The notes: generated by a model not told the origin, from the letters alone. A stretch of 64,000 nucleotides of DNA from Porodaedalea pini (GCA_002794775.1 NBAY01000013.1:558001-622000), one strand, 5' to 3'. Counted from the stretch's first letter, positions 47,031-60,488 are shown. Numbers and translations are program-made.

Positions 47031-47732
47031 AGTTTACAGAGATCTGAGGTATGTCAGAGCAAGAGTTACACAGCTCAGAGGAGCGCTGAATCACTAGAGA
47101 CTAGAGGAGCTCAGATATAGTCGCCACGAGCCGCGACTTGCCAGTCGTTGAAAAGCAAGAGCAAGCCCGCTGTAGCAGGGAACATCACGAATAGTGGCCA
47201 GTGATTCGCGGAAGGCCCGGCCGCGCTCACCTTTTACCCCTTTGAGCAGTGGCGTGGCGGTGGATGGTATACAGGATCATAAATACTCACCATGTGGCGA
47301 GACCGAAACATAAATAGGATAGAGAATCAACACCGGAGCTAGAGCCTATTCTCCATTCGATCGAAGACCTTCAGCGCTAAGCCACAAATGGCCACGGAGG
47401 AGACGGTGTGACAGGGTCTTGATGGAGAATTGAACTTCATGGGTTGATTCACATTGCCCTCAGTCATTTCTGTGCGAACTCGTAACATTCTAATTGGTGC
47501 ACAACCTACAAGGTACAGTGCAACTGTTAGTAATTTAATGATCTACGTGCAAAAGAAGTGACGAACCGGCTATGTATGATAGATAACAGTGTAATCCTTC
47601 ATCAGGTAGAGTAACAATGAGCGCCAGAGGGCTCACAACTATGCGCACGGAAAGAAAAAAACTTACATGCCAAACAACCCACAAGCTAGGCTAACAAAAG
47701 CAGTTACAATCATTAAAACCTTCAAATACTAC
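47031..47732. other. promoter region of the Ras gene
   Basis: 702 bp between the Ras start and the 3' end of the auxilin gene. No coding signal or named site seen. Confidence 0.45.
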
Positions 47733-50468
47733 TTACTGCTTGAACGCGATCCAAGCGTCGTTCAGCGCTGCAAATACACCATTTGCAATCATGCGTTGCT
47801 CGACGGTCGTGTTACCCGAATTAATCTAAATTCTGCATTAGCTATTTGCATCTACAAAAAAAGGCAGCATACCTTGTCGGGGTGTAACTTTGCAATAGCT
47901 TTCATGTAGCGAATTTTCACCTGGCCCGGCGTAACAAGCTCATGTAGTCCAACTTTTTTCCATCCTAGTTCTGGCCACAAAACTGTGTCGAGACTTGCGA
48001 CCAGTGCGCGTACATTTGTCTCCTTGCCTGTCTTCCACGCAGTGAGCCTGGCATCGACGGAGTCTTTGAGGTTCGCTTTAGTTTGCTCCTCCTGTTCCAA
48101 AGCTTGATTCGCCTGACGCAGTTTCTTGACAGCCTCGAAATCCTGTCTGGTGTTAGGAGACTGTGGGACGAGCGGCTGGTCGTGGAGTCGGCTCGTTACG
48201 CAGCGCTGTATATAGCTGCATGAGCGGATAAAGACGAGCGAGTTCTTTATAAAAAAAACCTCACGAGGATCTCCTTCCGCAGACACCATCTTCCGGCACC
48301 TTGATGCTCCAGCGAAGGCATCGCTTCGCATTTTTGCGGACCATTCACAAGCCATGATGGCCTCCCAGTCTTTAAGAGCGAGTTCCCACTTCTCACATCC
48401 CTCATAAGCCTCGGCGCGCCGCCGAAGCGCTTTGAGAAACGCGTCCCCAAGGTCTACAGATGCTCCCTCGTCTTCACGAGTGATTTTTGCCTCCCGCGCA
48501 GGATGATAGTCGATCCCTATTATCGAGAGTACAGTTGTGCAATCCTCGACCGCTCCAGAGTGTTCGCCTATTTTTATGCGTGAAAGGGCACGGTTGTTAT
48601 GAAGAGGGATTAGAAGAAGATGGTTCGTGGGAAGAGCAGCTAGAGCAGCAGAGTATGCTTGCTCTGCGTTCGCATACTGTCCAAGCTTGTACAATTCCGT
48701 CCCCTTCGCTTTATGCGCATTCGAGGAAGCGATCGCAGAAGCGTCCGCGGAGACTGCCTGGCGAGTCCGTGTCGAAGGCGAAGGTTGAGGTTTCCGTGAT
48801 AAAGGACTCGCTTTTGGCGCTTGAGAAGGTATGGTCTGTGATGTAGAGCGAGATGGAGCGGGACGGCGTCGAGCAGGCGAAACATACACGGCCGACTCAT
48901 CGGCAAAGAGGTTCGCAGTCTTGACAGCAGTAGCCTGCGGCGCAAGCTCTGCTGCCGTTCTACCTGGTCTTGTTTCCCTTCGAGGTGCTTCTGGACGAGA
49001 TTTCTGCTCCATAACCTCGTAATCGTTGCGAAAGCCATCGTCGCCAGCATTTTCATCCGATGTATTACCTCTATGTATTCGCACATCACCGTCAACAGGT
49101 ACGTCTGTCATCCATCGTGGTCTGCCATCGTTAGCAGGCTTCCCTTTCGCTGCTCGCTCCTCGTAGGCCTTTTGAACCTTCTCCTTCCCGTCTTTCCAGA
49201 GAGCATTTGCACGACTGAAGACGGTAAGTCCGATCTCGCTTGCTTGTGCAAGCAACTTGTCCGCCCGTTCCTGTATATCTCCGCTCGCCAGAGATGATGG
49301 CTGTCTTTGAGTGAGACTTGGTGTTGCCGACGAAGAGGCCGTCTGGCGCTGAACTGAGCGCTGTGTACGAGAGTTTTCCTTTCTATGCTCTTCCCATCCA
49401 TCCTCTTCATCCTGGAACTCAGCCAGTCCTCTGCGAGGCCTATCTGAAGGCGATTCAGGCTCATGATCTGCGCCTACACCATTGGACAGTAGAATTTCAA
49501 GTGCCTGTTGTACATCCAGACCGGTATCTGTAGATGCAAGACCCAACCGCGCCTGCTGAGGGGAGAAGCCCATCTCAACAATCTGCCCAATGATGTGAGG
49601 AGGTGGAGAACTAGTGTGAGCTCGCGTATTCCGCTCTCGGGAAGGAGCAGGAGAGACCTGTGGTAAGGTAGTCTCAATAAGGCAAACTCATCTCGACCAT
49701 GTACTTTCCACGACGCACCGGTTGTGGTGATGAAGGAGGTTTCGGGGCAACGGGCTTGCCGAGCATGCCAAGTATATCGTCCTCGGCTTCTCCATTATGC
49801 TCGACGGCTACCGGTATAGACCTGCTTTCGCCGAAGGAATCGGATAGTAAATCCCCGTCGCCCAATGCATCAAACAAGGATACAGGTTCATGAGCGCTTG
49901 CTTGCGACTGTGATTTAGTCGAGCTTTGTGTCTGGCTTGTAAGGTCTGAAAGTCCCCAGTCGTCTTCTAGCTGGGTAGGGATGGAAGAACTGGCTGGTTT
50001 AGAGTTCGAAGAGGCTACAGGTTCGATTTTATCAAACAACCAGTCATCGTCAGTGCTCTGGAGAGAAATTCTTGCTGCAGCGTTGTGGGCAACAGAATTT
50101 AATGATCCCTGTCCAAACATGTGCAAACCACTCCAAACCGCGGATTCGGTCTGCTTGACCTCTCGATCCCTCGCAATCCTCGCCTCCTGTTCCTTCTGCG
50201 CAGCTGCCTGTCTTTCTGCCAATGACATGCTTCCCGCATTGGTAGACGACGTGAACGAGGGACCTAGCAGTGAGCTGAAGGCATCCGAGCCACTCTGACT
50301 TGCCGGTGCTGGGGAACGAGACGGTTGAGGACGTGGGGGATCTGAAGGGGTAAGCGATCGCGAACCAGATTTCGAGGATGAAGGAGTCGCTAGCAATGAA
50401 AAGGCATCATGCGTCGAGCTCGAGATCGGGCGGCCAGTTCCTCCTGGTGTTGGTGAGTAGTTGGCCAT
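47733..50468 (-). CDS. SWA2: auxilin-like clathrin uncoating J-protein (UBA-TPR-J)
   Basis: Exons 50468-49719, 49657-47873 and 47825-47733 give 875 aa. Auxilin/Swa2 recruits Hsc70 to clathrin coats and triggers uncoating. The order matches yeast Swa2: a polar N-terminal part with possible clathrin/adaptor motifs, a UBA domain (HIIGQIVEMGFSPQQARLGL), a TPR region (AKGTELYKLGQYANAEQAYS, HNNRALSRIKIGEHSGAVED) and a C-terminal J domain with the HPD motif in IAKLHPDK, ending in GVFAALNDAWIAFKQ. Between TPR and J, about 48143-48260 reads open in frame but looks unlike protein; an in-frame intron of 99 or 117 bp there is possible. A gtaagt just before the stop could extend the end by a few residues. 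Confidence 0.88.
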
Positions 50469-51947
50469 TACGGACTCACGACGGTACGCTCGAGGCTAGA
50501 CGGTCGTAGAGTCGGTAGACTCGGCGTACTTTCATCCTCACACTTCTTACTCTCTTACTCCCATCATCCCATCGTGGAACATTCGTGCTGAACCTTGTCC
50601 CGTCGACGACGCGCGATCCCTCCATGCATTTTCGCAGAACTACCCTCCGCTTTAACCGTGTCCTTGACCGCATAGCATCGCAGTCTTGGAGCTTAGATCA
50701 TCGCTGTGTCACCTCTGTGCCGCCCTCTCACCCTTTATCGTACCTCGCCCTGTCGCAGATGCCACAGCCGTCGCCAGCCAGACACCCCAGTTATCGATCC
50801 TACCCGACCTCCTGCCTCGGATAGAAACCTTCCACTTCATACGCCGTCGCCTGCTCGCTGCAGCGACTCGAGACATCCAATACCCCTATCGCCTTCGCCT
50901 CATCGTCGATCATCACCGACTGCGGCCTTATCGCCAATCCAACACCGATTCGAACCGCTTGGTCGGTTACCATACACCTCCGACTATCACCCTCTGCCGT
51001 CAGATGTCGCCTACTCCACTTACCCGCGTGCGAACCTTTTACACTCGCACCGGTCTATCCTACGAATCAGTTATGATGTATGACAGCACACTCCGGACTT
51101 GTCCATCTCCGATCCTTTTTTTTGCATTTCAGTTTGATTATAGTACATACTACAATATGTCGCGTCCTTTTATTTGATTATGAACATTATTTCTTCATGA
51201 TCTCTTTCATCATCATATCGTCGTACTCCCCCGCATACACTCTGCGTACATTTTCGTGCTTGACATCACTTATATACGTTCTTTTTTCATCGATCGGTTG
51301 TAGCTGCTTGTAGTAGATAGCAAGATTATATACATCCTCACACGTGACTGATACGCGTTGCCGCGTGCTCCATGAATCTGACTTTCAAAGTTTCATTCCA
51401 CTGCAATTGCGCAGCTTTTCTAAACTACACGATTATTGACCCATTGGAGCTTATCTAAAAAATATGCACGCTTTCCCGTAGACATCTAGGAGTAGGTTTC
51501 GAGTCAGAACGATGTTTCTGCCCTTAATTTTTTTGCTGGGTACTTGATGGTTAGAACATACGGAGTTCTTTCGATCTTCCTATGGGAGGACAACCACTAA
51601 GCTACAAAATGGGAGGGATTAAATAATCGGCAAAGGGTGCGAACTCAGGAAATATACATATGCAAGCCTTCTTGAAAGGTAAGATCGTGTACCGAGGTCA
51701 GCAAAAGACTCAGTAGTCTCCACGAGCCCTCCAAATACAAGGTTAAAGGTATAGAACCATCAGCACTAAGCCTGAGACGAGTTATCTGCCCTCCAGGACG
51801 CTCTTGACCTTCAAAACAAGATAAATAAATAGTAGAGCATTCTACAGCATGCTTTTTCCTAAATAGGGATTGTGTATGTAATGGTCCGAACTTTAACGCG
51901 ACGTTCACTTTCGTGCCCTACGACACACGAAGACGACCTCAACAGTC
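50469..51947. other. 1.5 kb divergent region, auxilin / CLASP
   Basis: Plus-strand open frames at 50585-51177 are Pro/Arg-rich with no ATG suited to the longest one. The T-rich stretch at 51110-51300 looks like a 3' UTR, so a small transcript is possible, but no gene can be supported. Confidence 0.4.
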
Positions 51948-54900
51948 ATGGAAAATCACGATCTTGAGAGACTTGTAACGCAATGCAGGTCCAATGGTAC
52001 GTGCTTTTAACGCGTTCATGGTTACATTTGAGCTTATTCTTCTGAGCAATTAGATGTAGACGCGAAGATCGACGCGGTCACCAAGCTACAGCAATTGTTT
52101 GAAGCCGGTGTAGAGGTGTGATGCCAACAAGCATGAAAGCGAGCTCGACTTACAGTACCTTCTCTTCAGTTGACGGATGCCGAAGGGCTCATCAACACGC
52201 TAAAATCATGCTTGCGCACATCCAACCAGCATTTGATTACAGCCACGCTCGCTACTCTTCCAACCTTCTTCCCCTTACTTACGACCGGAAAGCTCGATGA
52301 CCCAGACGAGCCTATTGACGTCAATACCCTCCGTCATGTTATGACCGCGTTTCTGCCCAGTGGTGGGCTTCTTGATCGACTTGGGGACAACCGGGAACGC
52401 TCTCGCGAAAAGGCGCGAGAATCGATGGTCGTGTTAGGTGGACTGGCTTTCCGCTGTGGATCATCCTCACTTCACATGTCAGTTTCAGTCAGAAATCGAG
52501 ATGCTGGAAAAGGTCCGGAGACGCCTCTGATGATCTGGGAACGGTTCCTGCGCGAAGGGGGTCTGCAAAGTAAAGTGTGGAGGGTTCGTGAACAGGTGAG
52601 GGCTTGCCACTGTGCTTCAGTGTTCGGATATACTTAAAAATCACTAATTTATCAGGCTCTCCTTACGCTCATTCAAATGCGACGCCTCTACCCGATGCTT
52701 CCTCTCAAGCCATATCTTCCTCAGCTTGTGGAGCTTCTTGAGGATACAGACGGTACTGTGCGCGAATGTGCCCGTCAATCTGTGGTAGAGCTTTTCACTG
52801 GTCCAACGGTAACTGACGCAGCGCGAGCCGACTTGAAAAAGGAAATGACAAGGAAGAACGTGCGCAAGACGATTGTGGACTCCGTGCTTCAGAAACTTAT
52901 GGCAGGGGGAACAAGGCCCGGTTCAGCAACAGATAGTCTCGGACACAGTGATGGTGGCTCAGATCCCAACGAACTGCCGTTAAAGAAAGACTATATTCCT
53001 CCGAGTCTCAAACTTCAGGGAAGGCAGCCCACAACATCGTCGACTTATAGTGCGTTAAGCAGGTCCGTGAGCAATACGGCGAGTATTGCCGATGCAAACA
53101 GCCGGCCAGCAAGTCGCCTTGGAGGCGATGTTCCTATTACTCCGACGACGGAATCTGGTGAAGTATCTGCAGTATATGTGAGTTTGATACATATGCTGCG
53201 AGTACAGACGGTTTACTAAATCATATCTAAAGATTGCATCAGTAAAAGATCTCGAAACCGAGTTTGCTGGTATGCTGAAGTATTTCGAGGTTAATATCTT
53301 CCTCTCGTCTCTTATCAATGGATTTTAATGTCACGACTCAGGGAAAAGAGACAGAGCACAATTGGGCAGCCCGTGAAAGATCCATACTTCGGGTCAGAGG
53401 CATGCTGAAAGGAGAAGCACACATTCGTTACTCCGACGCGTTCCTCGCTTGTCTAAAAGGAGGGTTTATTGATGCTTCTTTCAAAACGGTGAGCCTCCTA
53501 ACACCTAGCTGAAGGAACACTAATTGATAGGATCATGCAGCTCGCTAGTCTCAGGACTACCGTAGCTGTTAACACATGCCATCTATATTCAGAGATGGCG
53601 AACTTGCTAGGGCCTGGTATCGATAGTCTCTGCGAACCGATCTTGACACACTTAATTGGCATGGCATCGCTCACGAAGAAGATTGTTGCTTCACACTCGC
53701 AACAGGTGGCGGACACGATTGTATCAAGCACGACACCTCAACCGAAAATGTATTTGAACCTCATTTGGCACGCTATTCAGGACAAGAATATCTCAGCTCG
53801 CCAATACGGGATTAATCACCTGAAGGTGTTTTTAGACGTCCACGGCCAGCGTTTCAAACACGCAATGGAGGGATCTGGCTTACTTGAGCTCCTTGAGAAG
53901 TCTATCAAAAAGGCTTTGGGTGATAGCAACCCAGGAGTTCGCGAGAGCGCACGAGTGACCTTTTGGGTTTTCGAAAGTATCTGGAAGGAAAGGGGTGCAA
54001 TATTTATGAACACCCTCGACTTGACGGCCAAAAAGCAATTGGAGAGAGCGTGTCCTGAGCCCGGAAAGGCGGCTGGCCCAGTTACCCCCAAAGCTAAGAA
54101 AAGTAGCGTCGCCGCTGCTATTGCTGCAAGCCGTGCCAAAGCAAAAGCAATTGCTACTGCCCCTCCAACACTGCGACATCAAGCAACATCTACGTCTCAT
54201 ATTCTCCAACAATCGACATCGCCTACCCAAAGGCCACCGTCTCGATCTTCGACTTCACCGAGAGAAGGTCTCTACACAATTCGTAGGCCTTCTGGCTCTC
54301 GACCACTGTCACCGGTATCGCCTCCGACTCGCACGTCAGCATCATTTTCGCCGACATCGAGCTCGTCCGGCTTCGCACCAGCACCTCTTGTGCATAATCG
54401 AACGCGTTCAACAGACGCACCGGCCTCGCCGACTGCGATACACAGACGGTTTGCGTCGGCGCAGTTGAGCCCGCCACCTTCTCCTTCTGCCCCCGACACA
54501 TTAGAGGCCACTACGAGGACCGCCTTGCCAATATCAGCTCGAAATAGTCTGGAAGGCGCCTTTGTACTCCCTGCATCTCCTCCCCGGCAGTACAGGTCAA
54601 GAATTCCTTCCCCTACCAGAATTCCCTCCCCTTCTGGACTACCACTACCAGGCCGAAGACCAGACGTTCGCTCCTCGCTCATCTCATTCGCAAACAATCC
54701 CAGAAATTTGAATGGAGTGGATGAGTCGTTGCTGCTGGCTCAAAGTATACCTCTCCCGGATGACAGCGACTCAGAAGATGATTCTCACATGATGTCCTTC
54801 TCGGCACCCTTTGAGAAGTACCATATGTCAATGCCCAAGACGAACGAATCCAGTCTTTCGGCCGGCTCCCCGCCCGCAAATGCTCCTGAGCCTATTGTTG

Positions 54901-56386
54901 AGGACGCCCTTCGAGCTAGGGCAGAGCAGGCTGAAAGTGCTGCTGAACGGCTTCTGGAGCTGAACGAGACTGATGACGAGACTGCTATTTACCCAATCCC
55001 CGCCTCACTTCTGCCTTCAAACGGCACTGCAAACTCCTCTAAGACTGGAGCGGCATTGAAATCGAGGACAAACGAAATACCGCCTTCCACCCCTGTGAAC
55101 AAGAAAACAGCGATCCTTCGACAAGCAGCTTCGTTCAAAGACAGCCCTGCGAACAAAAAATCATCATCGTTATTGGATGTCTTACGTGAACGCAAGCACG
55201 AAACGGGGTGGTGGCTAAAGCGTATATCTCGTATGTACCTTCCAATTATACTGAGACTTCGCTAACTTCAGCTCCATTAGTCGTCGACAAAGGAAGTCCC
55301 TTAAAGGGAAGCGATAAAGGCACTCAGTTAAAAGAACTGAATTGCTTCGTTGCTGCTTTGGAGGGTGGCACCGCAGATGTTGCCATTCTGAAGAAGCTCG
55401 CGCTGTTGTGCCTTGACAACCCTGTTCATGACGATCTATCCGAGATGAGCACATCTTTCTCATTTCCGAACACTCCATCGCCGACGAGCGGACGGCTTGG
55501 GGCTGTGAGAGCAGACGAGACTATATGGAACAAGGAGAGGATATTTGACCGGTTGTTTGACGCCTTGATGAAGTTCCTTACGCTGGAGAGGGTACGCACC
55601 TTTCGAAATGGCTGCGATTTATCTTAACGACTTCGTCTGTTACAGTCTGAAGAGGAACTAGAGTACGGGCTGATAGCGCTATGGGAAATACTGGATAACC
55701 AGGCATCCTTGGCTGAAGGTCGAGAGGCAGACGTGTTTACACATTTATTGCAGATAAGATTCTGCAACAGTGTCAATGTGAGTAATCTCAGGACCCCGGC
55801 ATTTGCCCATTTCATTCCATCCAAACAGGTATTAGAGGCTACGAACACCATCCGGGACGCTCTCGTGGCTCGTATTGATCCAGTCTACGGTCTGACGACG
55901 TTGCACGCGAGTTTACGTGCCTTTCACTCCGAGCCTTTGGTTGAGACGGAAAAGCAAGGAGAGAAGTCAGCGTCATATGCGTTTGGCTTAATTGCGCTCG
56001 GGAAATTTATCCTGCGACTACCCGCGGAGATCTTGGAAGATGAACTTCCTCGACTGAAGACCACACTGACGACAGTAAGCAGAGATTATGCCATATCGTA
56101 TTCTGCCGTTTGGCTGACTCAATTCCAGGCATTGAGCGACTCTACTTCGCTCGTCGTACGCGAGTCTGCGGCGACGTGCATTATCGCTTCCCAGCTTGTC
56201 CTGCGTGACGAAGCTCACCTCTTCACCCTCCTCGATGGTCTGCCGGACGAAAAGAAGAATCTCCTTACATATCTCTTCGACAAGCATGGTGCCCGGGGCA
56301 ACAAGGAGGCGGGCGGGACCGAAAAACTAGAGAAAGAGATGCGACGTCTAGATGGGCGGACAAACACGCCTCCGCGACCGAAGTAA
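51948..56386 (+). CDS. CLASP-family microtubule-associated protein (Stu1/Cls1 type)
   Basis: Eleven exons: 51948-51996, 52054-52115, 52170-52595, 52656-53177, 53233-53289, 53342-53488, 53541-55221, 55281-55591, 55646-55777, 55829-56074 and 56129-56386, giving 1296 aa. CLASPs promote microtubule rescue and hold spindle and cortical microtubules. TOG-like HEAT arrays are visible in two blocks: residues 1-260 ([40 protein letters not shown]) and about 350-640 ([60 protein letters not shown]). A Ser/Pro-rich basic linker with [12 protein letters not shown] repeats, typical of microtubule and EB binding, follows. A C-terminal helical CLASP domain ([11 protein letters not shown] to [13 protein letters not shown]) closes the protein. 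All introns keep the frame. Confidence 0.92.
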
Positions 56387-56554
56387 CGAATCAATGAGGG
56401 CATGCATCGGAGACTCATGAATTGTGTTCGCGATTATGTATTTTTAAGCCTGTATGCGTATGCTAACTATACTCGTGTATACCGCATTTTCTTAGTAAAT
56501 GGGGATGATCGCATTCGCATTCAATTTACATGCACCGACGAAGCAGAGTCACAT

Positions 56555-57844
56555 TTAGGAAATACCTCGAAGACCGTACTGAAGACGCCGATACAATTGG
56601 GGTCTGACCCTGACGAAATAGAACAAAGTACCGCCTACAGTACCACCGAGCCAACCCGCAACTGCTGCGTGCCCTTCTTTGTGGAAATTCTGGTTTTTAT
56701 CGATATATATATGTAGGTTGAAATAAGGTGGCGACACTCACCTTGCCTGCGTCGGTGAAAATACAGAGAAAGTACCATGTGCCATGAATGAGGATGTATA
56801 CGACAGGGAACACTCGAAGTTCACCTCCCCAAAGCTTTATAAACGGTATGAGGCATGCATAAACACTCGTCAGTGCAGCAGCCGCGCCTAGACAGTATCA
56901 GGTAGCTCAGTATCGTAGGTAGACCTCGTAGGATCGCACATACCTGCAGAGTCGATCATTGCCAATTTTGTGGCATCTAGGAATCGGCACTCTGGATCGA
57001 AGATCGACTGAACATATCTTACTACGCGGGAAGAAACCCCTCCTGAGCAAGGACGATATCAAACACGACTTAGATCCATTAGAGGACTCGAACTTACCTG
57101 CTGCATATATTGCAAGGAATGCTGAGTTCCCGATTATGGTCACAACAGGAAATGCAACTATGAGGACGGGTGCCATATCACGAATGAGTGCCTGTATATC
57201 GCAATGAAAAAAGCACGAGGTAAGTAGCGTCCAACTGGTGAACTGCCGTAAGCACCGAAGTTTCTTCATACGAGGGAATTAGACCACTGACGGACGGCTA
57301 CCCAACAAGTTTACATCAATTTGTACGAAAAGCAGGTGCATAATACGAAGCTTCTTTAAACCCCTATTCTCCTGAGAACTTTAGTGAGCGACAGCAAGTA
57401 ACTGGGAAGAATCATGGGTAGACAGTATGTATATGGACGTACCGGTTCTTCTGCAATTGTCTTCCAGACGTACCAGACTGCAACGTTCGCCGCGACAAGC
57501 CCGGTAACAACTATCGCATGTGGCACGCGATTGAATGCCTTGACGATTCGCTGCGAAGGAACATTTGAACTGCATGTCGCGTCCTGGACTTTCAGGGAGA
57601 AACCTCGACGCCCTAGTTGCAGTTGAAAATTGCAGACGCCTTTGTGAGACGCTGCTAGAGACTTGGAAGGGCAAAGAGCTTTCCCCAGTAAGGTTGATGC
57701 AAACTTATGCGGTGTCGCTGATCAGAACCGCGCCGACAAGGAACCGGGGGGTCTAAGTCTGAAGGCGTGTAAAGTTGGAAAGCTAGACACTGTAGTAGCT
57801 GAGACATTCAGTCGGCAAGTGGGGGTCATTAAAGACGCAATCAT
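56555..57844 (-). CDS. rhomboid-like membrane protein lacking the catalytic residues
   Basis: Best-supported exons: a first membrane exon ending at 57443, 57371 to about 57315, 57242-57098, 56991-56944, 56887-56742 and 56689-56555. The membrane pieces (RVPHAIVVTGLVAANVAVWY; TSWTLLTSCFFHC; VAFPVVTIIGNSAFLAIYAA) line up with PCP1 next door, notably IGNSxF. The region equivalent to the catalytic GxSG reads DSAGA, so the Ser position is Ala. The His/Asn of the H-x-x-x-N oxyanion segment read Gln and Asp. The C-terminal GHAAVAGWLGG keeps the His helix. The N-terminus (possible ATG at 57844, RRLQFSTATRASRF presequence) changes frame near 57560, so the 5' exons are uncertain. It may be an inactive rhomboid or a related scaffold. 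Confidence 0.6.
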
Positions 57845-59107
57845 GACTTTGAGATTTCATGCAGATCGTTTCTTGTGCAGGAGACGCGACAGTTAACTCG
57901 TCTCTGCCAGTGATGCCGCGAACTTGAGGGTGACGAGGCCTCCTGACAGGCTCGCTGCTTTACGCATTACAACAATGCTGTTTGAAGACCCCTCTCCACA
58001 CGCTCGAGTGTGCTCTCAGTTGTGATGTTGTATTTGCTAGCTTTGAGACAGTGCCAGATATCAGAGTCATTAAACATAGCAGTGCCAGTGGTGGGTGAAC
58101 TTGAAAACGCGCCCGGCGCGTCTAGTATTCTAAGCGGAGTTCAAATTGATGATCCGCGTCAAACTCCAACCTGAATCGTTGTTCTCCTGAGAGGGAAAAA
58201 ACATTTGAGCAAGCATTATAATTATTGTGACCTAGGCATATGAGCAGAGCTCTCGGGTGGCTAGAATGGCTTTTTTTTCTTTACTGAATTGCCGGCCCTT
58301 CGCGGCGCGGTCGTACCTCCTGATGCACGCATTGTTGTAAGCAGAGAAACTGGACTACAAACCGAGTTTCCAACAAGCTTTGCATAACGGGGATCCAGTG
58401 CTCTGGTAAGTTGGTTTACGACCTCATTTATTCTGAGAGCTCATTCATCTAGATACTATGCTTATACCAAGTTGTTGGCTTCGGTATAGGGCGCGGTCTT
58501 TAACGAACGAGGGTACGGATACTCTTGCAACCATGAGAAAGTTTGGGACTCAGAATCTTGATCGGTACGGAGTTCTCTTGGATAGAGTACATGGTTAACA
58601 AACCCCAACAAGGCGTACAATAGAACTGCAGGTCTTTCCTCTCATGGCCAAATTCAGAAGATCAGCGAAGGAAGAGCGAGATTTCAGAAGCAAGGGGTCT
58701 TGAATAGAGAAGCTCATATATCAAGAGCAGATCAAGATGGCCACCTTTTCTCCTCTATGCGTGAAGTGTATGCTGTGGTGGGAGGTTATCGATCCGAACA
58801 TCGCAGGACAAGAGAAGGCGGAGAGGCGGAGGTTCCTGGAGCCTCGAGGTAGACAAGCAGGCTCCGCCCTAAGACTCCGAGAGCTTAGCGTAGAGAAGCT
58901 CGCGTTCATGACTCAGACGGACAAAGGATCTTGATCGCGGCCTTCACAATAGGTGGCATGCTCAGGCGCGAAGGCGTGTGGTTAGGAGGCTGAAAGAAGC
59001 ATCGAGCGAGTCAAATGCTGAGAGTGCGTGCTCAAGTAGCAAGCTTACTGCCGACTCACAACGATGCATATGATTAGCGGCCTCTTTCCAAAAGTGCATG
59101 AAATCGA
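57845..59107. other. 1.3 kb intergenic region
   Basis: It separates the rhomboid-like gene start from the PCP1 3' end. A 65-codon plus-strand frame from 58737 has an ATG but no family resemblance. No repeats or RNA genes recognised. Confidence 0.45.
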
Positions 59108-60387
59108 CTAAAAGAGTAAACGCCTCTTGGCAAGGTAATAAACTACGCCAGCCAGTATTCCACCTACATGTCCCGCACCATCGATCACCGTGCGCTGTAT
59201 CGGCACCAATTTACTTGATGTTAGCTTGTTTGAATAGTACGAGCGGAAGAAGGGACGTACACGATCGGAGAGAGCAGAAAGTCCGTCCCAGATGAAGAAG
59301 CCGGTAACTACCGCCCAGGCAGGGGCAGGTACAACCCCAAAGATGAGGAACGTGGTCTTCGGAGAGACGCACGCGAAGAAGGACATCACGGCGAAGATCG
59401 CACCTGTTCAAGTCATACTCAGCAAATAATCTGGCATGAACATGTTTTAAGCATGAGGCCCACGCACCGCTTGCACCATGCGATGCGCCCTCGCGCTTCG
59501 AGACGCTCTGGTTTAGGAGAAGACTGAGCATACTGCAGGATATGCCGCCAAGAAAGTATAGGCTCATGAATGAACTGTTGCCAATGAGATTCACGATCGG
59601 AGGGGCGATGAAATAGAACGAGAGACAGTTGAGAAAGATGTGACCGACAGTGCTGTGGGAGAATGTGGATGCGATGATCGACCAACTGTGTAGGAAGTGT
59701 ATTGGCAGGTGAGCAGAGAGCAGGCAGAGCGGATGTGCTGGAGACGTACACTCGGCCCTCGCGGATATTCTGCCAGCTGTTCTGGACGTTCCTTTGCATG
59801 GTGATGTACAACGAAGGGTCGCCATGTTTCTACAGCATTTGCAAGACACCCAGGTGTGAAGTCAAGAAAAAGTTCAATGTCTAACAAAAAGGTCGAAAGA
59901 GACAAAATTGAGAACGTACCGCTCGGTCGTAGGCGTACTGCCATGCGAAAAAGACAGCACCGTTCAGCCCAATAATTCCCCACACAATGAACTCAGATGG
60001 AAATTTATTGAACCAGCGGCGCAATTGTTCGAGCGGACCCTTACGCTGCGAGTCGTACGAGGACCGACCAGGGCTAGTTCGGCGTGATAAGCCTGAGAGT
60101 CCTAAGCCGTGCTTCACCGACGCGCCTTTCTTAGCCGCAGACTCTCTATACCATCCGAGACGCGAGTGCGCGGGCGCAGTTTGACGGAATGAGAGGGCAT
60201 AGCGGGAGAGGAGGTTAGAGGCTTGCAAGAGTACGCTTTGTGTTGCAACCGCATCGCAAGGTCTTCGCGATACACCAGTTTGTGCAGCTGCGCTGAAGAA
60301 CTTGGCGTCGAGACGTCGCACCACTGTATGCGAGGCCGATAGACGGCATGACGAAGAGTAGAGTGTCCAGGCTCGGAGAACGTTCAT
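59108..60387 (-). CDS. PCP1: mitochondrial inner-membrane rhomboid protease (Pcp1/PARL)
   Basis: Five exons, 60387-59920, 59829-59750, 59685-59468, 59403-59261 and 59194-59108, give 331 aa. Pcp1/PARL cleaves inner-membrane substrates (Mgm1 and Ccp1 in yeast). The N-terminus is Arg/Ser-rich (a mitochondrial presequence). The rhomboid core shows WSIIASTFSHSTVGHIFLN (oxyanion His and Asn), PPIVNLIGNSSFMSLYFLGG, the catalytic Ser in EGASHGASGAIFAV (GASG) and the catalytic His in DGAGHVGGILAG. Order and size match PARL-type proteases, and all catalytic residues are present. It is head-to-head with TRS20 across 101 bp. Confidence 0.93.
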
Positions 60388-60488
60388 GGCGATCTACTGG
60401 GTCGCGAGCGTCACAGCGAAAGCGCTTCAGCGAGTTATTCGTGTTCTTCTGCCGACTCCCATCATTCGACGCGTCTACTGTCGGCATA
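60388..60488. promoter_or_regulatory. shared divergent promoter, PCP1 / TRS20
   Basis: Only 101 bp between two divergent ATGs, the shortest shared promoter in the window. The call rests on gene orientation. Confidence 0.5.

Noticed and set aside
50686..51177. 163-codon plus-strand frame upstream of CLASP
   Set aside because: Begins at TTG with no early ATG; Arg/Pro-rich; no conserved reading found.
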